NCBI RefSeq assembly: GCF_040500525.1
Contig: NZ_CP159402.1
Coordinates: forward strand, 310,001 to 374,000
Reading direction: 5' to 3'
Length of the DNA stretch: 64,000 nt
Source of the DNA: Azospirillum formosense
Lineage (GTDB): Bacteria > Pseudomonadota > Alphaproteobacteria > Azospirillales > Azospirillaceae
The position numbers and the translations under genes are program-made. The notes below the pieces were generated by a model. The model had not been told where the DNA came from. It saw only the letters and a list, made by a program, of their open reading frames with translations, and ran no database searches. The first letter of the stretch is position 1, and every line of letters starts with the position of its first letter. This document shows positions 53,308 to 61,661 of the stretch, piece by piece.

Positions 53308-54111
53308 ATGACCGAACCCGCAGCCGGCCCCGTCCCGTCGCCGGGCGGCGCGCACCATAGCCTGAAGCGCGGCGCCGCGACCATAGCCTATCGTCACACC
53401 CCCGGGCGCGACCCGGAAGGGCTGGCCCCCGGCGTGATGTTCCTCGGCGGTTTCATGTCGGACATGACCGGCACCAAGGCGCTGGCCCTGGAGGCCTGGG
53501 CGGCGGGCGAGGGGCTGTCCTTCACCCGCTTCGACTACCAGGGGCACGGCGCCTCCAGCGGGCGGTTCGACGAGGGGACCATCGGGCTGTGGGCCGACGA
53601 CGCGCTGGCCGTCCTGGACCGCGTCACGGTGGGGCCGCAGATCCTCGTCGGCTCCTCGATGGGCGGCTGGATGATGCTGCTGACCGCGCTGCGCCGTCCG
53701 GAGCGGGTGGCCGGTCTGGTCGGCATCGCCGCCGCCCCCGACTTTACCGAGGACCTGATGTGGGACCTCTTCGACGAGTCCGTCCGCCGCGAGATCCTGG
53801 AGACGGGCCGCTGGCTGCGCCCGTCCGACTATGGCCCGGAACCGCAGCCGATCACCCGCGCGCTGATCGAGGACGGGCGCAACCACCTGCTGCTGCGCCA
53901 GCCGATCGCCTTCGACAAGCCGGTGCGCCTGCTGCACGGCATGGCCGACCCGGATGTGCCCTGGCAGGTCAGCCTGACCCTGGCCGATCGCCTGGCCAGC
54001 GCGGACGTGCGGGTGACGCTTGTGAAGGACGGCGACCACCGGCTGTCGCGTGACCAGGACATCGACCTGCTGTGCCGCACGGTGGCCGATCTGGTTCACA
54101 GCCTGGGCTGA
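53308..54111 (+). CDS. Alpha/beta hydrolase (ABHD10-like carboxylesterase)
   Basis: This 267-residue serine hydrolase has its nucleophile in VGSSMGGWMML at about residues 112-122. The oxyanion region is VMFLGGFMSDMTGTKALALE, and FTRFDYQGHGASSG is also typical. The acid lies in HGMADPDVPW and the catalytic His in VKDGDHRLSRDQD. The pattern resembles bacterial relatives of ABHD10 and acyl-protein thioesterases. It is divergent from the glycosyltransferase and stops 120 bases before the tRNA gene. Confidence 0.9.
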   Translation: MTEPAAGPVPSPGGAHHSLKRGAATIAYRHTPGRDPEGLAPGVMFLGGFMSDMTGTKALALEAWAAGEGLSFTRFDYQGHGASSGRFDEGTIGLWADDALAVLDRVTVGPQILVGSSMGGWMMLLTALRRPERVAGLVGIAAAPDFTEDLMWDLFDESVRREILETGRWLRPSDYGPEPQPITRALIEDGRNHLLLRQPIAFDKPVRLLHGMADPDVPWQVSLTLADRLASADVRVTLVKDGDHRLSRDQDIDLLCRTVADLVHSLG

Positions 54112-54231
54112 GGGGCGAGAGGCGTCGATCCGTCAGGCGGATCATCCGGAAGACGGTGCAAGATTTTTCCAAAAAAGTGATTTCAGGGGCTTGCGCGCCG
54201 CCTTCGGGCTGGATATAAACGCGGCCTCTGC

Positions 54232-54322
54232 GGAGGGGTGGCCGAGTGGTCGAAGGCGCACGCCTGGAAAGTGTGTATACCCCAAAAGGGTATCGAGGGT
54301 TCGAATCCCTCTCCCTCCGCCA
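54232..54322 (+). tRNA. tRNA-Ser (anticodon GGA)
   Basis: A 91-base class II tRNA with a long variable arm. The acceptor stem GGAGGGG pairs with TCCCTCC; the D-loop is GCCGAGTGGTCGAAGGC; the anticodon loop CTGGAAA reads UCC codons. The variable arm is TACCCC/GGGTA-like and the T arm is GGGTTCGAATCCC. CCA is encoded at 54,320-54,322. The gene is intact although an element has integrated at its 3' end. Confidence 0.97.
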
Positions 54323-54331
54323 GTTTTTCTC
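54306..54331 (+). repeat. attL of the integrative element (26-bp direct repeat)
   Basis: The 26 bases starting in the tRNA T stem, through the acceptor stem and CCA and seven to nine bases beyond (CTCCCTCCGCCAGTTTTTCTC is the core part), recur exactly at 61,749-61,774. This left copy completes the functional tRNA. Confidence 0.93.
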
Positions 54332-54385
54332 TACCTGTCTAAGTGTTTGATTTTCCTGGGAAGTTGTCCCAGGGAAATAGGCGGG

Positions 54386-54410
54386 TAGGGTACACGGATA
54401 GGGTACACGT
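54386..54410 (+). promoter_or_regulatory. Paired arm-type integrase sites, left end
   Basis: TAGGGTACACG occurs at 54,386-54,396 and again at 54,399-54,409, 13 bases apart. The same pair with the same spacing is found just inside the right end (61,662 and 61,675). A GGGAACTT-type hairpin (TTTCCTGGGA with TCCCAGGGAAA, 54,352-54,377) lies just before it. Confidence 0.75.
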
Positions 54411-55210
54411 TTGCCCCTCCTTCAAGCCGTCAGCGGCTGTCTAAACAGCTTCCAAATTCGCCTCCATAGCGACTCGCTGAGAGGCTTCTGCGCTTCCCGG
54501 CTACATGGGTAGCTCCCCAATCCTCAGACCGAACCCAGCGACTCTACAACGGGCTTCCTGAGGCCCTTGCCAGGGCTGAAAGGCGAACCCCTCGCCTCGC
54601 CCCCCATCGGAAGCTGAGGCAACCGCAGATGCAAAGTGGCACGATTGCCGCAGGAGTCCCTAACTTCCCTACATGGAACCAAAGCCCTCCCGCCCTTTCT
54701 GAATGGTCACTTCAAGAATACCGACTTTTGGGCCGTGTTGTGGTTTGATGGTCCGGCCCTTCCAAACGGAGAGGCCCCCTAAGTTTTTCTATAACGTCCC
54801 TGACGGGGGCGGGGGTTCAGTGTCACGCTTATTGAAGGTCCCCGTACCTTGTTCCAAAAGGTATACCGGAGGTACTGGGGGAGTGGCGCGTATAGGCTCT
54901 GAGGGCTTCTGAGGGAGCGCCTAGGCCCCTTCTTTTATTGCGCATTCATCGCCCATATAGCAATAATCCCTCTGGGCATCGCTAATTGAAGAGGGTCGCC
55001 CATAGCGCCCTCCACAGGCCCGCAAGGCGCGTTTGCGGCCTTCAGCTACCGACCGTAGCGTAAACACCCAAGAGGCCATTCAAGGCGCGGGAAATAGGCC
55101 CCAGCGTTGACGTTCGGCCCCATCGCCACCTTTTAGTATCGTCGCCGCGGTCCAATGTATAGGCCAGTATCAATATGGTTGTGAATGCTGCCGCTTTGAT
55201 ACAACCATAG

Positions 55211-55231
55211 AATACCACCACCCTGAGAGAA
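55211..55231 (+). repeat. 21-bp dispersed repeat, copy 1
   Basis: AATACCACCACCCTGAGAGA plus A. Identical copies lie at 55,293 and 59,532 in the same orientation, all within the element. Confidence 0.92.
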
Positions 55232-55292
55232 GCGAGGCGGCCGAAGGAACAGAGGGAACCAATAGACCGGAGATCGGACAACCATCCACCCT

Positions 55293-55313
55293 AATACCAC
55301 CACCCTGAGAGAA
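55293..55313 (+). repeat. 21-bp dispersed repeat, copy 2
   Basis: Exact copy of the repeat at 55,211, starting 82 bases downstream. The match with copy 1 extends to 22 bases. Confidence 0.92.
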
Positions 55314-55538
55314 GGGGGAAAGGGGGTCTATAGAGTACTATGGATACATTAGGATAGCCAACCACATATAATAATATTATAACTGTAGATGATCCTTAGA
55401 GCCTTGGGTCCTTTAGTATCTACAGAAGCTACATTCCAGACAATACCTATCATCCAGCTTCAGCTTCAAAGAGCGAGACTATGGGATGGTTTCTATAAAT
55501 GTGTTCGAATATAATTTTTACGTAGAGCAATCGGAAAT

Positions 55539-55748
55539 ATGGATATGAAAAATACTAAAGCATATGGGAAGGGAGGAAAGCCAATCTTCCTTCGCCTAGG
55601 AGGCTGTGAGCGCGAAGCCTGGAATAAGGCTCTCAAGATAGCAGAGGAGGCAGCAGGTAAGCGCCTCAGCTACAGTGTGTTCGCCTATACTCTTGCTGAG
55701 AGTTTCCTTAGGAATGCCGAAGGCATAGGCTACCACCACCATGTTTGA
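55539..55748 (+). CDS. Small element protein, possibly ribbon-helix-helix
   Basis: This is a 69-residue basic protein. The stretch GKPIFLRLGGCEREAWNKALKIAEEAAGKRLSYSVFAYTLAESFLRN has the strand-helix-helix rhythm of small RHH regulators, but with no clear family match. The start ATG at 55,539 is preceded by CGGAAA. It is followed by an overlapping open frame at 55,741. It could regulate excision or replication of the element. Confidence 0.5.
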   Translation: MDMKNTKAYGKGGKPIFLRLGGCEREAWNKALKIAEEAAGKRLSYSVFAYTLAESFLRNAEGIGYHHHV

Positions 55749-56022
55749 CTCGTTTCCTCTTCCCCCAGAGCCGTCCGAGGACAAGCTGCGGACCCTCTCC
55801 AACGTTGATTGGCTCAGACAGGCGGGGGCGGCGCTGATGAACGCTCCTGATATGCCGCTCATGCAGGCCCCAATGCCCCAGCGGGTTCCATGGAATAACT
55901 CGACAGGTTGGAAGCCCGGCCCACCGATAGGGGCCGATACCCTTCAGTGGCTACAGGCACGCTACCCCGGCTTCCCGGCCCTTGCGTTATCTGGGGGTGC
56001 CCAAGCGCCTTATCGGTTCTAA
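55741..56022 (+). CDS. Possible small element protein, unknown
   Basis: This 93-residue frame starts inside the end of the previous gene (eight-base overlap). It has moderate complexity: LRTLSNVDWLRQAGAALMNAPDMPLMQ, then a Pro/Trp-rich middle. No family is recognised. Its end overlaps the beginning of the BRO-like frame, so one of the two must be non-coding or broken here. Confidence 0.4.
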   Translation: MFDSFPLPPEPSEDKLRTLSNVDWLRQAGAALMNAPDMPLMQAPMPQRVPWNNSTGWKPGPPIGADTLQWLQARYPGFPALALSGGAQAPYRF

Positions 56023-56378
56023 CCACCGTCCGCCTTGTGGAAATCGACGGTGCCCCGTGGTTCGTGGCCGCGGACGTGTGCCGCGTTCTGGGGCTTCAGG
56101 TTGCCAACGTCTCCGCTCATCTGAAGCGCCTTGGCGACGATGAAAAGCGCGTCATTCCCAACCCCGAACTGTCCCTTACCGGAATTAAGGGACAACGGGC
56201 CGCCCGGCTTTGTGCCGTCTCTGAGTCTGGCCTTTACAAGCTGACCATGCGTTCCGACAAGCCGGAAGCCAAGCGGTTCCAAGATTGGGTGTCGCGGGAC
56301 GTGCTGCCCGCGATCCGAAAGGACGGTGGGTACATCGCGGGGCAGGAAATGGTTGAAGCCCCTTATTGCGATGCCTGA
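55908..56378 (+). pseudogene. BRO-N-domain antirepressor, 5' end unclear and truncated
   Basis: The residues VRLVEIDGAPWFVAADVCRVLGLQVANVSAHLKRLGDDEKRV and the later LCAVSESGLYKLTMRSDKPEAKRFQDWVSRDVLPAIRKDGGYI are an almost complete BRO-N domain, found in phage antirepressors. The first strand of the domain is missing, no ATG is in frame (only a TTG at 55,908), and there is no C-terminal antirepressor domain. I treat it as a remnant or N-terminally damaged gene. The following Rha-like gene starts inside its end. Confidence 0.65.
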
Positions 56379-56889
56379 CACACCGACCATGAATGCTCTG
56401 ATTACCGTTTCCGCCGTTGAAGGTGAGCCCCGCGTTCTGGATACCGATCTTGCGGCGGCCCTGGGCCTTGAGCGGCACCGTGATATCCGCGCTGTGATCC
56501 ACGACAATCGGGCCGAACTGGAAGGCTTTGGGAGTTTGCGGGTGGTAACCGCAAACCCCGGTCCCCTTGGCGGACGCCCCGGCAAAGCCTTCTATCTGAA
56601 CGAAGAACAAGCCTTGTTGGTCGCCATGTTCTCCCGCACCGAGCGGGCCAAAGAGGTTCGGGCCGCCTTGGTCCGTGTGTTCGCCGCTTGGCGGAAGGGT
56701 GAGCTTGTGGCCGCCAACCCGGCCCCGGCCCTCCCGAACTTCGCCAATCCCGCCGAGGCCGCCCGAGCATGGGCTGCTGAGTACGAACAGAAGCAGCTTG
56801 CCCAGGCCCAGCTTATCGAGGTGCAGGCCGAAAGCGCCGCGAAGAGTGCGGTTATCGGGAAATGCAGCCATGTATTAATCGACATGTAG
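56371..56889 (+). CDS. Rha-like phage regulatory protein, C-terminally truncated
   Basis: This 172-residue protein has the N-terminal pattern LDTDLAAALGLERHRDIRAVIHDNRAELEGFGSLRVVTANPG, then RPGKAFYLNEEQALLVAMFSRTERAKEVRAALVRVFAAWRKG. This is the domain of Rha and related phage antirepressors. After a helical linker (AAEYEQKQLAQAQLIEVQAESAAKSAVIGK) the reading breaks off where composition turns AT-rich near 56,865. The C-terminal effector domain is missing. It overlaps the BRO-like stop (ATG at 56,371; ATG at 56,389 is an alternative). Confidence 0.75.
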   Translation: MPDTPTMNALITVSAVEGEPRVLDTDLAAALGLERHRDIRAVIHDNRAELEGFGSLRVVTANPGPLGGRPGKAFYLNEEQALLVAMFSRTERAKEVRAALVRVFAAWRKGELVAANPAPALPNFANPAEAARAWAAEYEQKQLAQAQLIEVQAESAAKSAVIGKCSHVLIDM

Positions 56890-57000
56890 GGATAGTTGCC
56901 AACTGTAGAGTGATTAATTTACATTAACTTTATATTCAATTTGACCTATGAGTTGTCACCTTGATACGTAGGGTCGTGCCGTATCCTCTGAGGTTTTGTA

Positions 57001-57198
57001 ATGACTATGAAGGTTGAATGCTCAATTAGTAGCCGTGGCGCTCTCCTTTCCCTGCCGATGGTTGAGGTCGACTGGCGGCGTTTGTCTGAGGGCAATTGGC
57101 TGTATCTACGCTTTTGGCGGTGGGCGCGGGTATGGGATAGCCGCGAGGGCGGTTGGCTTTCCCGTTGGGAGCGTCTTTCTTCGGCTGAGATCGCTTAA
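57001..57198 (+). CDS. Small Trp-rich orphan (possible)
   Basis: This 65-residue frame has ten tryptophans and many arginines (VEVDWRRLSEGNWLYLRFWRWARVWDSREGGWLSRWERL). A promoter-like pair (TTGACC at 56,941 and GATACG at 56,963) and GAGG precede the ATG. No family is recognised. A second frame of similar length overlaps it, which lowers confidence. Confidence 0.4.
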   Translation: MTMKVECSISSRGALLSLPMVEVDWRRLSEGNWLYLRFWRWARVWDSREGGWLSRWERLSSAEIA

Positions 57199-57408
57199 CC
57201 TATTACGACCGTGAGGCAGCCAACTGCCAGCCCTGCACCCCTCTATTGATTAGGAGTGGCGTAGGCGCTGGCTGTAAGCGTTTGAGGCGGCGCCACGATT
57301 GCTATGCTTACCTGTGATAATGCTTCCCATTGCTCTCAGAACAGGCTTAGAACGCCTTGACAGAGCAAGCTAGCGTTGCTGATCTGTCGGAAGCAGACGG
57401 AGGTTATT

Positions 57409-57654
57409 ATGTTGGGTTTCCTCTACCGCCTTGGGGCGGCCTTGATAGGACTCGCCGGGTTAGGTATAGCCGCCATGGCTTGGAGCGATCTCAGCCGAGA
57501 GCCCGATAACCTTGATAAGTTTTTAAAGATCGTAGGCGGTGATTTCGTCGCCGCTGTCTTTCTAATATTGCTTTGGCGTTGGGTATGTTTGGGTGGAAAG
57601 TCTCGCCAGTCCGTGCAAGACGTGGCGCAAGAGCGAAAAGAGCCTTCGTTCTAA
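57409..57654 (+). CDS. Small two-helix membrane protein, unknown
   Basis: This 81-residue protein has hydrophobic segments at about residues 3-23 and 40-58 and a charged C-terminal tail. A strong ribosome site (GGAGG, five bases before the ATG at 57,409) supports it, as does a promoter-like TTGACA (57,357) with TGATCT 17 bases on. It has no recognised family. It is convergent with the next membrane protein of the element and may be cargo. Confidence 0.6.
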   Translation: MLGFLYRLGAALIGLAGLGIAAMAWSDLSREPDNLDKFLKIVGGDFVAAVFLILLWRWVCLGGKSRQSVQDVAQERKEPSF

Positions 57655-57790
57655 GTCACTAACCCGCCTAGGCAATTGATTTAAATTCACAAATGGTTGG
57701 TCTGGGTCAGTCAAACGTGTGCTGGTGGGTGGGGGTGCCTGTGTATGGTAGGCATATACAGAGACTTAACGCTGGTGACCCAGGCGCTAG

Positions 57791-58486
57791 TTATGGCTGA
57801 CTCTCGCGTGCCATGTTATTGAAGCGTCCAATAGCATTGTTGATCTGGTTTAGTTTTTGTTCGATCTGCTCAAGATGCTTTGGAATGCGCTGAATGCTAA
57901 CGGCGGCATTGCGAGTGTCATCACTATCAATAGTGGTTCCGAAGAAGTCTTCGACGCAAATGGAAAAAGCGTTGCGGTGTTTGCTGCCTGTTGCGTCGCG
58001 GAAAGATACATGGCCTTGGTAAATCTTGTCGCCGTGCCTGCCAACGCTGTGGTGTGCTGAGTCAATCACCTTGGCAAAGCTTTGCCCTGGGCGAAGGGCG
58101 GTGATTGTGGTTCTATCGTTATTCTCCCCAAAGCCAATGATTTTTCCGTCATCGTCGGTCATGGGATCACTCCAAGTGAGTTGAGCATCATAGGCGATGC
58201 CTCCGCCTTGGTTTTCCATCCGAAATATCACCAATCCCTGACGGCTCGTGAAGTCAAGGTAGCAGGTGACATCTGGCCTTCTCTTGTCTCGCTCGATTTC
58301 TAGAACAGACATTGCTGTCCATGCTGAAATTATAGAGGTAATTACAGCGAAGCTTGCCGCTAGCACTGCCCAAGTGTCGGGGGTTTGATAGCCAAGGACA
58401 ACGAAAGCCCCGATTACCGCTATCAGCGCACCGGTACCAGCGAGGACCATCAATACTCGTGACGCAATACCGCCGGGGGTTGCCAT
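57791..58486 (-). CDS. Membrane protein with two helices and cytoplasmic domain, unknown
   Basis: This 231-residue protein has membrane helices at about residues 9-32 and 38-62. A beta-rich domain (RRPDVTCYLDFTSRQGLVIFRMENQGGGIAYDAQLTWSD through KIYQGHVSFRDATGSKH) follows, then a short coiled coil (HLEQIEQKLNQINNAIGRFNNM). The 'ENQGGGIAYD' turn resembles sequences in small membrane proteins of mobile elements, but I cannot name the family. It is likely cargo of the element, transcribed against most neighbours. Confidence 0.65.
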   Translation of the reverse strand: MATPGGIASRVLMVLAGTGALIAVIGAFVVLGYQTPDTWAVLAASFAVITSIISAWTAMSVLEIERDKRRPDVTCYLDFTSRQGLVIFRMENQGGGIAYDAQLTWSDPMTDDDGKIIGFGENNDRTTITALRPGQSFAKVIDSAHHSVGRHGDKIYQGHVSFRDATGSKHRNAFSICVEDFFGTTIDSDDTRNAAVSIQRIPKHLEQIEQKLNQINNAIGRFNNMARESQP

Positions 58487-58710
58487 GTGGTTGCTCCCTT
58501 ATCCCAGTTCGTTGGTGTATTCACTTTACTCATTATGTTTTGGCTGTAAAGAAGGACTCCTATTGCTAGTGAGCGCGGTGTGGATGGGCGTGGGGGTGCA
58601 TATGGCTGTGCGGCGGTGTGGCGTCCCGTTTCGGTATACCCAAGCGAGTCGCCTCAGTGAGACAGCCACGCCCAGGCTTTCCGTGTCTTATTTGGGTTGC
58701 TTTCTATTCC

Positions 58711-58723
58711 GATACACCGTATC
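58711..58723. promoter_or_regulatory. GATAC-ACC-GTATC dyad upstream of the serine recombinase
   Basis: A perfect 5-bp dyad with 3-base centre lies 42 bases before the recombinase start. It might be part of a recombination (res-like) site or an operator for the recombinase. Only position supports this. Confidence 0.35.
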
Positions 58724-58764
58724 AAGAGAGGGTCTAGAGGCAAACGAGACACTGAGGGGGCATC

Positions 58765-59313
58765 GTGGCGGTCTACGGTTATGCGCGGGTCAGCACCTCC
58801 GATCAGGATTTGACCGTTCAGGAAGAGGCCCTTCGGAGCGCGGGCTGCGATGTGATCCGTACGGAGAAGGTCAGCGGCACGAGCCGGAACGGACGGGCCG
58901 AACTGGAAACCCTTCTTCAGTTCCTCCGCGCTGGCGATACGCTCATGGTCACCCGCATAGACCGGCTTGCCCGCTCCATTGGCGATCTTCAGGACATCGT
59001 GCGGGAACTGAGGGCCAAGGGCGTTTCGCTGAAGGCTACCGAACAGCCCATTGATACCAGTACCGCAGCCGGGAAAGCCTTCCTCGATATGCTGGGCGTG
59101 TTTGCCGAGTTCGAAACCAACATCCGCCGCGAACGTCAGTTGGAGGGCATCGCCAAGGCTAAGGCTGAAGGTGTCTACAAGGGCCGCAAGCCGTCCATCA
59201 ATACGGAAGAGGTGCTGTCCCTGAAGGCCCAGGGGGTCGGAGCGTCGGAGATAGCCAAGCGACTCGGGATCGGTCGAGCCAGCGTCTACCGCATCCTTGG
59301 CGCGGATGCCTGA
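58765..59313 (+). CDS. Serine recombinase, resolvase/invertase family
   Basis: This 182-residue site-specific recombinase has its catalytic Ser10 in YGYARVSTSDQDLTVQ. The core reads TRIDRLARSIGDLQDIVRELRAKGVSLKATEQPIDTSTAAGKAFLDMLGVFAEFETNIRRERQLEGIAKAKAEGVYKGRK, with the two conserved arginines of DRLAR and the E-helix. A C-terminal HTH (GVGASEIAKRLGIGRASVYRIL) completes it. The start is a GTG at 58,765 behind GAGGGGG. It appears intact. Its partner site is unknown. Confidence 0.95.
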   Translation: MAVYGYARVSTSDQDLTVQEEALRSAGCDVIRTEKVSGTSRNGRAELETLLQFLRAGDTLMVTRIDRLARSIGDLQDIVRELRAKGVSLKATEQPIDTSTAAGKAFLDMLGVFAEFETNIRRERQLEGIAKAKAEGVYKGRKPSINTEEVLSLKAQGVGASEIAKRLGIGRASVYRILGADA

Positions 59314-59531
59314 ACCGGGGAGGAAGAGGGCGGTAGGAGTCCCAGGGATGTTAGAGACTCCGCCCACCCTCCGGTCCCTCAGGAAAAGGCGCTCCACGAA
59401 TTACCGCTAAACAGCCGTTGACTGGTTGATGATCCAATCCTGTGAGGCGTGAATAGCCAGTGGAATTTACGCTGATTATGTCCTGCCGCCCAGGATTTCA
59501 CCGCTTCACGCTCGTTAAAATCCCCTCGCCC

Positions 59532-59552
59532 AATACCACCACCCTGAGAGAA
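59532..59552 (+). repeat. 21-bp dispersed repeat, copy 3
   Basis: Exact copy of the repeat at 55,211, ending 25 bases before the ATG of the zinc-ribbon gene. Confidence 0.92.
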
Positions 59553-59577
59553 CAACAACTCTGAGGGTTTACCCACT

Positions 59578-60252
59578 ATGAAAACCAAAGTTTGCAGGGA
59601 TTGCGGTGAAACGCTCCCGATCAGTGATTTCTATTTCCGTCAGGCTAATGATCGACACGAAGCCCGGTGTAAAAGCTGCTACAGGATCAAAATGAGAACA
59701 TGGAGAAGGAGCAATTCTCCTAGCATAGCCAACGACAACACGCCGCGAATAGCCAACGACAATATTTTGCTCTCTCGTCGGGTTGCGAGAATACCGATGA
59801 TTGGACTGTCATATGGAAAGGTGACTGTTATTGCGGAGGCCGGTTCTGACAAGTGCGGAAATCGGCTTGTCGAGGCCCGTTGTGAGTGCGGTGCCACGGA
59901 GATAAGACAAGCGGCATCCATACGCCAGCCTGGATATACGTGTTTCAATCCATGCCCTGAGAAACCGGAGGTTTTGTCGAGCCACCCTTTGTACCCGACC
60001 TATAGCGGAATGCTTCAGAGGTGCGAAAATCCGAAGAACACGAGTTGGGAATATTATGGGGGACGGGGAATAACCGTCTGTGAGCGGTGGCGCAATTCGT
60101 TCCAGGCGTTTCGAGAAGACATGGGCGAGCGTCCCGAAGGCTTCACGATTGACCGTATCGACGTAGACGGCAACTATTCTCCTGAGAATTGCCGTTGGGC
60201 TGACTGGCCTACACAGATGAAGAACCGCCGCCCAAGGGCTGTACGAGGATAG
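59578..60252 (+). CDS. Zinc-ribbon protein with HNH-like phage endonuclease domain
   Basis: This 224-residue protein has an N-terminal ribbon with Cys pairs in [17 protein letters not shown] and CKSCYR. A second Cys cluster follows ([12 protein letters not shown] and CFNPC). The C-terminal domain, [36 protein letters not shown] with [33 protein letters not shown], recurs in many phage and homing-type proteins of the His-Me/HNH group. A nuclease role is likely but not proven. It lies in front of the integrase, convergent with it. Confidence 0.75.
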   Translation: MKTKVCRDCGETLPISDFYFRQANDRHEARCKSCYRIKMRTWRRSNSPSIANDNTPRIANDNILLSRRVARIPMIGLSYGKVTVIAEAGSDKCGNRLVEARCECGATEIRQAASIRQPGYTCFNPCPEKPEVLSSHPLYPTYSGMLQRCENPKNTSWEYYGGRGITVCERWRNSFQAFREDMGERPEGFTIDRIDVDGNYSPENCRWADWPTQMKNRRPRAVRG

Positions 60253-60323
60253 TCGGTTTCCCCTGGTCACCTTCCTCCGCCTGTCATGAGCGATCTACGG
60301 GCGGGGAAGGTGTGGGGCTTACG

Positions 60324-61643
60324 CTACATCGACTCCATGATCCCAGGAGGGAACACAGCGCGTTCAATGGCCGACTTCAGGTCCACGTAGGTTCCCTTGG
60401 AGTATCCGCCGAAAGCAATGTCCCCACGTTCATGACCGACTATCAGCTTTGCCGTTGATAGAGGCACCTCGCCCGCTTCCAACGCTTCCAAAAGGTTCTT
60501 GCGTGTGGAGTGGAATACTGTCTGTGGCGTGTCCACTCCCAACTTTCGCCGCTCTCTGGTGAATTTCTTCGATACGTTCCATGACCGCTTGTTGTCTGGT
60601 CCGCCCGGTGTGATGTCCGGGAAAAGCCAACCGTCAGCATTGCCCTTGGCGCTGGCGGCTTCCTGCTTCAGCGTGACCACAAGAGGTTCGATAGCGGAAT
60701 GGACAGGGATCATACGGACGGCGTTTTCGGTCTTCCCCTCCGTAATGGAAAGCCACCAACTTCCTTCCCGCTCCACCACATCCCCAGCCTGAAGAGAACA
60801 GAGTTCATCCAGGCGGGCACCCGTGAACAGGCCCAGGCGGAACAGGGCATCCAAGGGCCGCTTCTTCAGGCCGGAAAGGAGGGTCTTGATCTCATCGGCA
60901 TTGTAAGCCCGCCGATTATCTTCCCTGTTCGCCCGTTTTCCCCTGACCCGCAGAACCTGTCCCTGCCATGGGTTTGCGTCTGTCATGCCCTTCTGTTCGA
61001 GCCAGCGCCACCACATAGACAAGGATGATATGTGCCGGTTGGCTGTCTTAGCCGCCACATCGGGGAATGCCTCGCTCACGTAGCTACCAGCAAGGCGCTT
61101 GGTCACGTCCGACACCAATAGGACGCGCTTCTTTGTTGCCCATTCAAGGAAGCGGCTTGTGTCGGAGTCGTATTGTCGGGCCGTCTGCTTGGTAATGGTG
61201 CGGCTAGCTTCAGGAAGCCACAAGTCTCTTGTTTCGGACAGAAGCGGCGAATTGCTTGTGGCAATCTTATAGAAATCCTTAGCCGCCTCGATCCCCTGGG
61301 CCTTCTCTATCTTCTCAGCATGGCTTTCGATGGCGATTTCTATGCCCTGCTGTTCGGTGTGTCCATGGTCATTGTCCTGGGCGCTGGCATCGGAGTTGAT
61401 CCACACGTCACGCCAGATGAGGGCGGCGGCAACGGCGCTTCCATCCTCCCCCTTACCGATGGCGTCAAGCTCCGCCTTGATCTGGGCAACAGCGACAAGG
61501 CGTAGGCGTTGGGCTTCAGCCAAGTCCCGTGTCTTCAGCGACCGTACGACATGGGTGTTCCCTACAGCCTCCCTCAGCCGTGGTGGGACCGTAACGCGCA
61601 CATACCAAGTCTGTCTCCGCTGCACCAAATACCGAGTGTCCAA
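60324..61643 (-). CDS. int: Tyrosine-family integrase
   Basis: This 439-residue phage-type integrase should catalyse insertion and excision at the tRNA-Ser site. It has an arm-binding N-terminus (YLVQRRQTWYVRVTVPPRLREAVG), a SAM-like core-binding domain, and a catalytic domain with the first Arg in FTGARLDELCSL. Lys in ITEGKTENAVRMIPVH, the HxxR box in FHSTRKNLLEAL, His in IVGHERGD and Tyr in FGGYSKGTY complete the active site. It looks active. Candidate arm-type sites lie between its start and attR, so its own promoter may be under its control. Confidence 0.95.
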   Translation of the reverse strand: MDTRYLVQRRQTWYVRVTVPPRLREAVGNTHVVRSLKTRDLAEAQRLRLVAVAQIKAELDAIGKGEDGSAVAAALIWRDVWINSDASAQDNDHGHTEQQGIEIAIESHAEKIEKAQGIEAAKDFYKIATSNSPLLSETRDLWLPEASRTITKQTARQYDSDTSRFLEWATKKRVLLVSDVTKRLAGSYVSEAFPDVAAKTANRHISSLSMWWRWLEQKGMTDANPWQGQVLRVRGKRANREDNRRAYNADEIKTLLSGLKKRPLDALFRLGLFTGARLDELCSLQAGDVVEREGSWWLSITEGKTENAVRMIPVHSAIEPLVVTLKQEAASAKGNADGWLFPDITPGGPDNKRSWNVSKKFTRERRKLGVDTPQTVFHSTRKNLLEALEAGEVPLSTAKLIVGHERGDIAFGGYSKGTYVDLKSAIERAVFPPGIMESM

Positions 61644-61661
61644 CGCCCGCTCCCAAGCTCA

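Larger units (their letters stand above)
54411..55538. other. Element left arm without confident genes
   Basis: These 1.1 kb hold short open frames (for example 54,703-54,912 plus and 55,042-55,281 minus) that show no coding character. A possible RNA hairpin lies near 54,838-54,884, where TCCCCGTACC can pair with GGTACTGGGGGA. Two copies of the element's 21-bp repeat are present (55,211 and 55,293). A very AT-rich stretch at 55,355-55,400 and 55,500-55,535 could serve as a replication or transfer origin, or as a promoter region. None of these roles is proven. Confidence 0.5.

Noticed and set aside
54703..55281. Two short frames (69 and 79 codons) in the element's left arm
   Set aside because: No ribosome site, odd composition, overlap with repeats and structured sequence; probably non-coding.
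55211..59552. CRISPR-like interpretation of the 21-bp repeats
   Set aside because: Only three copies, 82 and about 4,240 bases apart, with genes between.
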